In this document: positions 1 through 5,801 of the stretch, piece by piece | How the letters are laid out: every line of letters begins with the position of its first letter | Position numbering within the stretch: position 1 is the first letter of the stretch | Assembly: GCA_016778825.1 (NCBI GenBank) | Contig: JADHOU010000089.1 | Location: 1 to 6,454 of the forward strand | Direction: 5' to 3' | DNA from: Candidatus Puniceispirillum sp. | GTDB taxonomy: Bacteria > Pseudomonadota > Alphaproteobacteria > Puniceispirillales > Puniceispirillaceae | Length of the DNA: 6,454 bases | Notes under the pieces: model-generated | What the model saw: the letters and a program-made list of their open reading frames with translations, nothing else | Database searches by the model: none | Told to the model about the DNA's origin: nothing | Program-made: the position numbers and the translations under genes

Positions 1-171
1 TTGCTTTTGGCGATGGTTTGGCTTGCTGGAGGGATAAGACAATTTCTGCCCACGGCGGGCTGGCTTGCCTTTTTGGTTGCTGTTGGTGGCGGCGGGTTTC
101 TGTTCGCCGCATGGTGTTTTCGGGCAATTCCAGCAGGATTTGTCCGCCGATTGGGCAACCGAAAGACTTGA
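1..171 (+). CDS. murJ: C-terminal end of a membrane protein, probably lipid II flippase MurJ (partial, 5' end outside window)
   Basis: The frame is open from the first base and ends at TGA 169-171, giving the last 56 residues of a protein. They hold a short hydrophobic stretch (about residues 1-12), then a glycine-rich transmembrane segment (about 19-40, containing FLVAVGGGGFLFAAW), then a short basic tail (FVRRLGNRKT). This is how a polytopic inner-membrane protein ends, with a positive cytoplasmic tail. MurJ (MviN) moves lipid II across the inner membrane for peptidoglycan synthesis and often lies just upstream of trpS in Alphaproteobacteria. The assignment rests mainly on that synteny plus the membrane character, because the fragment has no diagnostic MurJ motif. 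It could be another multi-pass membrane protein. Confidence 0.55.
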   Translation: MLLAMVWLAGGIRQFLPTAGWLAFLVAVGGGGFLFAAWCFRAIPAGFVRRLGNRKT

Positions 172-203
172 CCGCGGCCGCACAAGCGGGGATAACGCTG
201 GCA

Positions 204-209
204 TATAAT
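204..209 (+). promoter_or_regulatory. Possible -10 element for trpS
   Basis: TATAAT matches the sigma-70 -10 consensus exactly and lies in the 106-base gap between the murJ-like stop and trpS. It would start transcription near base 216 and leave a leader of about 60 bases. There is no convincing -35 at 16-18 bases (CACAAG or neighbours). A TTGACC at 168-173 is 30 bases away, too far to pair with it. TrpS may instead be read from an upstream promoter. Confidence 0.35.
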
Positions 210-277
210 TTCAATCGCAGATGTGATGATTTGGCACTGGCCTACCCGCATCTGATCAGGCGTGATGGATAGACCAA

Positions 278-1321
278 ATGACCGATTCAACAATGCAGAC
301 ATCCGCAGGAAGAGGCCGCATCTTTTCCGGTATCCAGCCAACCGGTAATTTGCATCTTGGCAATTATCTTGGTGCCATTCGCAATTGGGTTGCTTTGCAG
401 CATGATTTTGAATCGATTTATTGTGTTGTCGATTTGCATGCCATCACCGTTCATCAAGATCCGGCTGAGTTGCGAAAAAGCACGCGCGAAGTGGCGGCAA
501 GCCTGATCGCGGCTGGCATCTCAACTGAACAATCAATCTTGTTTAATCAATCTTGCGTGCCGCAACATGCCGAGCTGGCGTGGATTTTCAATTGTGTGAC
601 CCGTCTTGGTTGGTTGAACCGGATGACTCAATTCAAAGAAAAGGCCGGCAAAAATCGCGAAAATGCATCGGTTGGTCTTTATGCTTATCCGACCTTGATG
701 GCCGCTGATATCTTGACCTATCGCGCAACGCATGTTCCGGTTGGCGAAGATCAAAAACAGCATCTTGAATTAACCCGCGACATCGCTCAGGCCTTTAATT
801 CGATCTATGATAAAGATGTGTTTCCGCTTCCCGAACCACAAATTTTTGGCAGCGCAACGCGCGTCATGAGTCTTCGCGATGGCCGCGCCAAAATGAGCAA
901 ATCTGACCCGTCGGATAATTCGCGGATCAATATGACCGATGATGCCGATATGATCATGCAGAAAATCCGTAAGGCAAAAACCGATCCTGATGCGTTGCCA
1001 TCTGAAATGGCTGGTCTTGCCGATCGGCCTGAAGCCAGCAATCTTGTTGGCATTTATGCCGCGCTTGCCGAATGCAGCACCGATGATGTTCTTGCCGAAT
1101 TTGGCGGGCGCGGATTTGGTGATTTCAAACCGGCGCTTGGCAATCTGGCGGTGGCGAAATTATCGCCTATTGGTGCTGAAATGCGGCGGCTTCTTGAAAA
1201 CCCTGCCGATATTGACGCCATTCTTGCCAATGGCGCCGAACGTGCCGCGGCCATCGCGCGGCCGATCCTTGCCGAGGTGCGTGATATTGTTGGGTTTTTA
1301 GGATCAAGTACCGATCGTTAG
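278..1321 (+). CDS. trpS: Tryptophan--tRNA ligase (TrpRS)
   Basis: This cytoplasmic class I aminoacyl-tRNA synthetase joins tryptophan to tRNA-Trp using ATP. The 347-residue length is normal for bacterial TrpRS. Family landmarks are [19 protein letters not shown] at residues 16-34, which contains the HIGH-type ATP-binding signature in [24 protein letters not shown] at about 155-170, typical of TrpRS; and the KMSKS loop exactly conserved at 205-209. The ATG at 278 has a weak Shine-Dalgarno (GGA at 267-269, 8 bases upstream). A second in-frame ATG at 293 has no such signal, so 278 is preferred, but the first residues before RIFSG are not conserved and the true start could be either. It ends with TAG and is followed at once by a hairpin, so it is probably its own transcription unit or the end of a murJ-trpS unit. 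Confidence 0.97.
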   Translation: MTDSTMQTSAGRGRIFSGIQPTGNLHLGNYLGAIRNWVALQHDFESIYCVVDLHAITVHQDPAELRKSTREVAASLIAAGISTEQSILFNQSCVPQHAELAWIFNCVTRLGWLNRMTQFKEKAGKNRENASVGLYAYPTLMAADILTYRATHVPVGEDQKQHLELTRDIAQAFNSIYDKDVFPLPEPQIFGSATRVMSLRDGRAKMSKSDPSDNSRINMTDDADMIMQKIRKAKTDPDALPSEMAGLADRPEASNLVGIYAALAECSTDDVLAEFGGRGFGDFKPALGNLAVAKLSPIGAEMRRLLENPADIDAILANGAERAAAIARPILAEVRDIVGFLGSSTDR

Positions 1322-1324
1322 ATA

Positions 1325-1358
1325 GGCTTGTGATCGCCAGATGCGCTGATCACTAGCC
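1325..1358 (+). terminator. Hairpin just after trpS, possible terminator
   Basis: GGCT, T, GTGATC on the left arm pairs with GATCAC, T, AGCC on the right arm: ten base pairs with one T-T mismatch around a 12-base loop (1336-1347). It starts 3 bases after the trpS stop codon. No run of T follows the stem, so it lacks the full signature of an intrinsic terminator. It may instead stabilise the 3' end of the message or act with Rho. Confidence 0.5.
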
Positions 1359-1599
1359 AGATCGGTGCAGATATGCGATGTTAGGTATGCTTTGGGTTGT
1401 AGTTTTAATGGTAATCCCCATATGACATTGATGGGGTTCACGCAAATTATGAATTGGCATGAAATGATTTTGGGGCGGTGATTTATCTGTCTGCGCCAAA
1501 AGTGTGAATTTAGCTTTAATGACAAAAGATTAATCTGTTGTTGCCCTGAAATGGGCCTTGCTGATGGCAAATTGATCGCATCGAAAAGGAATGATTTAG
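1359..1599. other. Non-coding gap between trpS and nfuA
   Basis: I see no credible gene on either strand; open frames here are short and resemble no protein. Small inverted repeats are present: CCCCAT (1416-1421) with ATGGGG (1431-1436), and TTTTGG (1468-1473) with CCAAAA (1496-1501). The part nearest nfuA holds a possible -10, a 20-base dyad (listed separately), and two overlapping helices that cannot both form: GCCC 1543-1546 with GGGC 1553-1556, or TTGCC 1541-1545 with GGCAA 1566-1570. The region is most simply the nfuA promoter and leader. Confidence 0.6.
1515..1541 (+). promoter_or_regulatory. Possible nfuA promoter -10 with overlapping operator-like dyad
   Basis: TTTAAT at 1515-1520 matches the -10 consensus at five of six positions and would place the transcription start near 1527. 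No good -35 precedes it. Immediately downstream, 1522-1541 is a near-perfect dyad: the arm ACAAAAGATT faces AATCTGTTGT, with nine of ten base pairs symmetric and only 1526/1537 mismatched. A dyad over a start site is a typical position for a repressor. It does not match the Irr, RirA or FNR sites I know, so no regulator is named. Confidence 0.4.
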
Positions 1600-2157
1600 A
1601 TGTTTATTCAAACACAGGATACGCCGAATCCGGCAACATTGAAATTCATCCCCGGTGTTCCGGTGATGGCGCAGGGAACTGCTGATTTTGCCGATTCTGA
1701 TAGCGCCAATAAATCACCATTGGCACGCCGCCTTTTCCAAGTTGATGGCGTCACAGCAGTTTTCCTGGGTGCCGATTTTGTTGCCGTGACCAAAGCTGAA
1801 GGACTTGATTGGTTCGCCCTCAAGCCGGGGATTCTTGCTGGCATTATGGAACATTACGCATCAGGCATGCCGGTCATTGAAAAAGACGCCGAACTTGCTG
1901 ATCCGCATGCCGAAGATGGTGACAGTGATACGGTCCAGCAGATCAAACAGCTTTTGGACTCGCGTGTTCGTCCGGCAGTGGCAATGGATGGCGGCGATAT
2001 CGTGTTTCAGGGCTTTGATGATGGTGTTGTCACATTGCAGATGCGTGGTGCCTGTCAGGGTTGTCCCAGTTCGACAGCAACCTTGAAAATGGGTATTGAA
2101 AATATGCTTCGCCATTACATCCCTGAAGTGCGTGAGGTTCGTGCGGCCGAGCTGTAA
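1600..2157 (+). CDS. nfuA: NfuA/NifU-type Fe-S cluster carrier protein
   Basis: This cytoplasmic protein carries [4Fe-4S] clusters from the assembly scaffold to target enzymes. At 185 residues it has the usual alphaproteobacterial two-domain form. The N-terminal Nfu domain (about residues 1-90) opens with MFIQTQDTPNPATLKFIPG, typical of this group. The C-terminal NifU-like domain (about 110-180) contains RPAVAMDGGDI and the cluster-binding CxxC, Cys152 and Cys155 in GACQGCPSS. The ATG at 1600 has a good Shine-Dalgarno, AAAAGGA at 1584-1590, nine bases upstream. The next gene follows after 50 bases with no terminator, so the two may be co-transcribed. Known Nfu clients include MiaB and lipoyl synthase; a miaB gene lies at the right end of this window, though in a separate transcription unit. 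The symbol follows the family; alphaproteobacterial members are often annotated simply as NifU family protein. Confidence 0.93.
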   Translation: MFIQTQDTPNPATLKFIPGVPVMAQGTADFADSDSANKSPLARRLFQVDGVTAVFLGADFVAVTKAEGLDWFALKPGILAGIMEHYASGMPVIEKDAELADPHAEDGDSDTVQQIKQLLDSRVRPAVAMDGGDIVFQGFDDGVVTLQMRGACQGCPSSTATLKMGIENMLRHYIPEVREVRAAEL

Positions 2158-2207
2158 GACAGTCACAACTGCGCCAATTATAGATGTTCAGATTTAAGGC
2201 TTAGATC

Positions 2208-3290
2208 GTGATGTCGCCGATTTCCAGCTGGCTAACCAACAGGCGGATCGTCTGGATCGCTGCGGCTATTGCGTTTTTAGGCTTTACCGGCCCCAGTCTT
2301 TTTGGCCTGTCCCCACCGCAATTTTTTAACGGCCATGATGCGGTTACCGAACAAGCAAAGACAGATGATTTGCCATCTGGAAAAGTTTCAGCTCCAGTTA
2401 TTGCCCCACAAGTGGCGCAGCCAGAAGCATCACCGGCAACCGCCGCAACGCCCAAAATCAGCCGTGACGATGTCGATGCTATGGATGGCGTGATGCGTGA
2501 TGCGCCCGATCAAGCGCCTGAGCCATCCTTGCTAGCAAAGGCACCGAAAACGCTCAAAGGGCCGAATACAAGCCATATTGAACTTGAATCCACAAAGCTG
2601 GCTCCAGCACCAGAACCCCTTTTGGTGCCACGCGATTTTTTTACTCATATTCCTGACTCGCATTTGACTTTATCAGGCGCAGCGCAAAAGGAATCCTTCA
2701 TCAAAATTGTGCTGCCGCTTATTTTGGCGAGCAATGAGGAAATCAGCAAGCGCCGCGAGGCGATTAAGCGCGCCTTTGAAAATGGCGATCGAGCAACATT
2801 GGAAAAATGGGCGAAGCTTTATAAAATTGACGTCACTGGTCAGGATAACAAAGCCTTGATGACGCGATTGCTTAAGTGGGCTGATACAATTCCGGTGGCA
2901 TTGGCATTAGCGCAAGCGGCAGTTGAGTCAGGCTGGGGAACATCGCGATTTGCTATTCAGGGCAATGCGTTATTTGGGCAATGGGCATGGCGTGACTACG
3001 CTGGCATCAGGCCGCTTGATGCCAGTGATGACCGCGCTGTTGTGCGCAGTTTTGCATCGTTGCTTGGTTCGGTTCGCGCCTATATGCATAATCTGAACAC
3101 GCACCCGCATTATCAGGAATTTCGCAAGGCACGTTCGGCATTACGCAACCGCCCAACGGCTGGCGAGGCCAAAATGCTGGCCAAATATCTCGATCGCTAT
3201 GCCGAAATTGGCAAGGCTTATGTGACAAAGCTGGAAGTCTTGATCCGCAGCAATGATTTTAGCCGTTTTGCCCTAGCGTATCTAAGCTAG
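2208..3290 (+). CDS. Membrane-anchored Bax-like glucosaminidase domain protein
   Basis: Predicted peptidoglycan hydrolase of the mannosyl-glycoprotein endo-beta-N-acetylglucosaminidase superfamily, close in type to E. coli Bax. Residues 14-34 form one hydrophobic segment after Arg-Arg (NRRIVWIAAAIAFL), fitting a signal anchor with the rest in the periplasm. Residues 42-140 are a low-complexity linker rich in Ala, Pro, Lys and Asp. The domain runs from about 160 to 355: the Bax-type helix LPLILASNEEISKRREAI (169-186), then AQAAVESGWGTSRFA, whose Glu240 is the expected catalytic acid, then GNALFGQW (252-259). GTG 2208 is followed directly by ATG 2211; AAGG at 2196-2199 sits 8 bases from GTG and 11 from ATG, slightly favouring GTG. 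Fifty bases after nfuA, it is probably in the same operon. It converges on the minus-strand deacetylase with 13 bases between stops. Whether it cleaves peptidoglycan is inferred from the family. Confidence 0.87.
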   Translation: MMSPISSWLTNRRIVWIAAAIAFLGFTGPSLFGLSPPQFFNGHDAVTEQAKTDDLPSGKVSAPVIAPQVAQPEASPATAATPKISRDDVDAMDGVMRDAPDQAPEPSLLAKAPKTLKGPNTSHIELESTKLAPAPEPLLVPRDFFTHIPDSHLTLSGAAQKESFIKIVLPLILASNEEISKRREAIKRAFENGDRATLEKWAKLYKIDVTGQDNKALMTRLLKWADTIPVALALAQAAVESGWGTSRFAIQGNALFGQWAWRDYAGIRPLDASDDRAVVRSFASLLGSVRAYMHNLNTHPHYQEFRKARSALRNRPTAGEAKMLAKYLDRYAEIGKAYVTKLEVLIRSNDFSRFALAYLS

Positions 3291-3303
3291 ATTTCCCACT
3301 GCC

Positions 3304-4350
3304 TTACGGCACCAGAAATTGTTTGCCAAACCAGCGCCAGCGTCCATCCGGGCCGGGCATGGTGCAATTGACACGGGCACGACCCGATGGCAGAAGACCT
3401 GGAAACCGCACTTCGGCACGTGGCCCTAATCGGCTGATTTTTAATTGGTCATAGGTGTTGTTAAAACAGCGCAATTGGTTATTTGTGGCAATTTCTGGTG
3501 CCAGCGTAAACCCAAAGTCAGGCGGGTTTTTCGCAATTACAACATCGGCAGGCAGAATCTGACTGGCTTTAAGTGGCAGGCCGTCAATCGCCAATGTCAA
3601 ACGATCCATTGCGCCATATTGTTCGTTCATGGCAAAACGTGGCAGTTCAAAATAGCCATCATAGCCATGCGCAATACCTGAATTTTGACCAAAACCAGCA
3701 ATGAAACCAGCCGCCTTCACGCGCTCAATAACGGCCAGATTATATTCGCCATAGGGATAGGCAAACAGATTTGGACGAAGGCCTAGCTCGGTTAGAAATC
3801 GTTGGTTTGACTTTTCTAATTCGGCGTCAACATCGGTAAGGCTGGATAAATGCATATGCGGATGACTGGCTGTCTGGCTTCCAATGCCAACTCCATCAGC
3901 CTGTAATTGCCGGAGCTGATCCCAGCTCATATAGCCGCGATGTTTGCGATCAATCGGATCGGTGGCGACAAAAACGGTAAAGGGAAATCCTTTTGCCTTT
4001 AGCCGTGGCCATGCTTCGGTGAAAACCGATAGATAGGCATCATCAATGGTGATCGCGACCGTGCGATCGGGAAGTGGCATGTCTTTTTGCAAATGATCGA
4101 CAATCTTTGCCAGAGGCCAGACCGAGTAATTGCCACTCGATAGTTTTTCGAGATGCGCATCAAATTGATCAAGGCGGATATTCGTGCTTGGAAGCCGATC
4201 TTCACCAAAACGGTGATACATCAAAATCACCGCATGATCGGCGGCAAAGGCCGACCCCAGAAACGACAGCAGCAGAACCGAAATTGCCACAAATCTGCTG
4301 CCAAGATAGGCAACCCAATGACAAGCATTTTGATAATGACTTATGTCCAC
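3304..4350 (-). CDS. Secreted polysaccharide deacetylase family protein (carbohydrate esterase 4-like)
   Basis: The chosen GTG start at 4350 gives 348 residues and has AGGTGG (plus-strand positions 4361-4366) ten bases upstream. The frame stays open up to a TTG at 4464, but the longer N-terminus is polar and has no ribosome site. Residues 20-36 form a hydrophobic stretch ending in AFA before ADHA, a likely signal peptide, so the protein is probably periplasmic or exported. NodB-fold landmarks: ILMYHRFGE (42-50), TIDDA with Asp103-Asp104 (motif 1), GSQTASHPH (157-165, motif 2), FAYPYGEYN (196-204, motif 3). In motif 2 the usual first metal-binding His is Gln159 while His163 is kept. A C-terminal extension (about 260-348) carries Cys295 and Cys329 and ends in GRWRWFGKQF. 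Family members remove acetyl groups from GlcNAc polymers; the substrate is unknown here and reduced or altered activity is possible. It sits alone on the minus strand, divergent from tsaB. Confidence 0.88.
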   Translation of the reverse strand: MDISHYQNACHWVAYLGSRFVAISVLLLSFLGSAFAADHAVILMYHRFGEDRLPSTNIRLDQFDAHLEKLSSGNYSVWPLAKIVDHLQKDMPLPDRTVAITIDDAYLSVFTEAWPRLKAKGFPFTVFVATDPIDRKHRGYMSWDQLRQLQADGVGIGSQTASHPHMHLSSLTDVDAELEKSNQRFLTELGLRPNLFAYPYGEYNLAVIERVKAAGFIAGFGQNSGIAHGYDGYFELPRFAMNEQYGAMDRLTLAIDGLPLKASQILPADVVIAKNPPDFGFTLAPEIATNNQLRCFNNTYDQLKISRLGPRAEVRFPGLLPSGRARVNCTMPGPDGRWRWFGKQFLVP

Positions 4351-4360
4351 AGCAGATTTT

Positions 4361-4366
4361 CCACCT
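4361..4366 (-). promoter_or_regulatory. Ribosome binding site that decides the deacetylase start
   Basis: AGGTGG on the minus strand lies ten bases before GTG 4350. It supports that start over the longer in-frame TTG at 4464, and the shorter product has its hydrophobic signal segment close to the N-terminus. Confidence 0.55.
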
Positions 4367-4372
4367 AAAAAA

Positions 4373-4381
4373 TGATATAAT
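4373..4381 (+). promoter_or_regulatory. Extended -10 promoter for tsaB-rimI(-miaB)
   Basis: TGATATAAT is an exact extended -10 (TGnTATAAT). Extended -10 promoters can work with a poor -35, and none is evident here (CAGATT at 17 bases). Transcription would start near 4388, giving a leader of about 98 bases before the tsaB TTG. It lies in the divergent gap just upstream of the deacetylase start, so the two transcription units could influence each other. Confidence 0.55.
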
Positions 4382-4427
4382 CCTGACTTTATCGGCAGCG
4401 CCTTCGATGTTAGAGCGATCTCATTTA

Positions 4428-4449
4428 GCGCATCTTGGTAAGATGATGC
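4428..4449 (+). other. Stem-loop in the tsaB leader
   Basis: CATCTT (4431-4436) pairs perfectly with AAGATG (4440-4445) around a three-base GGT loop. It can be extended by GC 4428-4429 with GC 4448-4449 across a small internal loop. It ends 36 bases before the tsaB start and 22 bases before its Shine-Dalgarno, and no T-run follows. It could be a leader structure or chance. Confidence 0.35.
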
Positions 4450-4471
4450 AACCCGATAACCCAAACTGGAT

Positions 4472-4477
4472 AAAGGA
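4472..4477 (+). promoter_or_regulatory. Ribosome binding site that decides the TTG start of tsaB
   Basis: AAAGGA sits eight bases before TTG 4486, the best ribosome site near this gene. No ATG lies in frame close to the conserved N-terminus (VILAFEAST), so the TTG start is well supported. Confidence 0.65.
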
Positions 4478-4485
4478 TAAGCCGA

Positions 4486-5241
4486 TTGAAAACGCTCAAA
4501 CGCCCCGATGCCTTGCCGGTGATATTAGCCTTTGAAGCCAGCACCAATCAACTGTCAGTTGCCGTCTATGCTGATGGGGTGATCCGCGCCATGAAAATGG
4601 CCGAGGCCGCCTTTGGGCAGGCCGCATCATTGGTGCCATTGGCGGTTTCGGCTTTGGCTAAGGCAAATGTTGATTTTGCCATGATCAGCCATGTTGCTGC
4701 GGGGCGTGGCCCTGGATCATTTACCGGCCTTCGTGTTTCACTGGCCGCGGCCAAAGGCGTTTGTCTGGCGCATGATTTGCCCGGGCTTGGCATTTCCGGT
4801 CTTGAGGCACTTGCCTATTCTTGCGGCGATGACGATGGCGATTTGCCAATCTTATGTCTTGCCGATACGCGGCGCGGCAATGTCTATGCGCAGTTTTTTA
4901 CCGCCGATATGACACCGCAAGGTGATATTTTTGAAGCGCCGATCGAACAATTACCATTGCTTGTGCCGCCAGCGTTTGGCCAAGAGACGATTTTGCTTGC
5001 AGGTTATGGCGGGCAAGCTGCTGGCGCGGCCTTTCTTGGCGCTGGCAGGCAAGTTCGCGTGGTGGGCGGCAAAATGATATCAGCTGATGCGGCTTATCAC
5101 GGGGTTGATGATATATCGGTTGACGCTGGGATGATTGCCAATCTTGCCGCGCATCACCTTGCAGCCGGCGTGGCTTCACCATTGACGCCGCTTTATCTCG
5201 CCGACCCGCGTCTTGGGCCGAAAAAGAAAGCATCGGCTTGA
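4486..5241 (+). CDS. tsaB: tRNA threonylcarbamoyladenosine biosynthesis protein TsaB
   Basis: TsaB (YeaZ) is the non-catalytic partner of TsaD in the complex with TsaE that makes t6A at position 37 of ANN-decoding tRNAs in the cytoplasm. The 251 residues show the expected N-terminal ASKHA-fold strand VILAFEASTNQLSVAVY (12-28) and the hallmark GRGPGSFTGLRV (73-84), followed by LAAAKGVCLAHDLPGLGISGLEALAY. The C-terminal half is variable, as usual. Where many relatives carry a His-Ala/Ser-Glu before the L-P helix, this one reads GQAASLVPLA (44-53). It starts with TTG, supported by AAAGGA at 4472-4477. Its TGA (5239-5241) shares one base with the rimI ATG, so the two are translationally coupled, a common tsaB-rimI pairing. 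Confidence 0.95.
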   Translation: MKTLKRPDALPVILAFEASTNQLSVAVYADGVIRAMKMAEAAFGQAASLVPLAVSALAKANVDFAMISHVAAGRGPGSFTGLRVSLAAAKGVCLAHDLPGLGISGLEALAYSCGDDDGDLPILCLADTRRGNVYAQFFTADMTPQGDIFEAPIEQLPLLVPPAFGQETILLAGYGGQAAGAAFLGAGRQVRVVGGKMISADAAYHGVDDISVDAGMIANLAAHHLAAGVASPLTPLYLADPRLGPKKKASA

Positions 5242-5735
5242 TGATCCGGCGCATTGCTCCGGTTGATTGTGATGCAATCGCTGCGCTTGAGGCCAGATTA
5301 TTTGCAACCGCGCTTGATCAGGCGCGCCTGATGGCATTGCAGGCCAATCCAGTTTTTTGTGGTTTTGTCGATCTGGTGCCTGAACAGGATCAGCCACAAT
5401 CCACATCAGCCGATGATTTAGCGTCATATCTTGGTGGTTATCTTCTTGCCATGATGATTGATGATGAAGCTGAAATCCTGTCAATTGGCGTTACGCCTGA
5501 CCGGCAAAGACAGGGTGTTGGCAAGCTGCTTTTGCAGCATTTTTTTGAGCATGGCACCAGCCAGAATATGACTAGGGTCGTGCTTGAAGTCGCCGAAGAT
5601 AATGTGCCAGCGCTTGGGCTTTATCGTGATTTCGGTTTTGCTGCATTTGGCCGCCGCAAAGGCTATTACAAACAAGGTAATCAGAAAATCGACGCAATCA
5701 TGATGAAGTGGTGTCGTGCTGAGGCTTTTCCTTGA
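5241..5735 (+). CDS. rimI: RimI-type GNAT N-acetyltransferase (ribosomal protein S18 alanine N-acetyltransferase family)
   Basis: Cytoplasmic GNAT enzyme expected to move acetyl from acetyl-CoA to a protein N-terminus, classically ribosomal protein S18. The 164 residues carry EAEILSIGVTPDRQRQGVGKLLL, which includes the acetyl-CoA loop RQRQGVG; then LEVAEDNVPALGLYRDFGF, where the Glu corresponds to the RimI catalytic-region Glu; then GRRKGYY, the typical RimI ending with its tyrosines. ATG 5241 overlaps the tsaB stop (TGATG); a TTG at 5238 is also in frame but less likely. Between the early strand (VFCGFVDLV) and the GGYLLAMM strand there are about 17 extra polar residues (EQDQPQSTSADDLASYL), making it slightly longer than the E. 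coli form. The exact substrate is inferred from family and from its position after tsaB. Confidence 0.88.
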   Translation: MIRRIAPVDCDAIAALEARLFATALDQARLMALQANPVFCGFVDLVPEQDQPQSTSADDLASYLGGYLLAMMIDDEAEILSIGVTPDRQRQGVGKLLLQHFFEHGTSQNMTRVVLEVAEDNVPALGLYRDFGFAAFGRRKGYYKQGNQKIDAIMMKWCRAEAFP

Positions 5736-5801
5736 CCATCTTTGCTTCTAGGCGGTACAAGGGGACGTGGATTTGCACTGCTGAAATGTGACATAGCGCT
5801 C

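Noticed and set aside
168..209. TTGACC (168-173) paired with TATAAT (204-209) as a full promoter
   Set aside because: The 30-base spacer is far outside the 16-18 bases required, and the TTGACC overlaps the stop codon of the upstream gene.
18..272. An 84-residue frame at the left edge
   Set aside because: It overlaps the membrane-protein end in another frame and is rich in Cys, Trp and Arg as expected from an out-of-frame reading; the frame from base 1 gives a sensible membrane segment instead.
1304..1570. An 88-residue minus-strand frame in the trpS-nfuA gap, tested as a possible lost usp gene
   Set aside because: Its translation shows no Usp motif or any other recognisable feature, and it runs through hairpins and a likely promoter.
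1571..1584. An FNR-like half site, TTGATCGCATCGAA, before nfuA
   Set aside because: The second half site does not match ATCAA at the required four-base spacing.
1591..1599. A two-codon mini-frame ATG ATT TAG directly against the nfuA ATG
   Set aside because: Its ATG directly abuts the Shine-Dalgarno, leaving no room for initiation; it is probably chance.
4351..4464. Longer deacetylase start at TTG 4464
   Set aside because: It would bury the signal peptide behind 38 extra polar residues, has no ribosome site, and runs over the predicted tsaB promoter; GTG 4350 with AGGTGG fits better.
4074..4535. A 153-residue plus-strand frame across the deacetylase start and into tsaB
   Set aside because: It lies antisense to the deacetylase and overlaps tsaB in another frame; the composition is low-complexity and resembles no protein.
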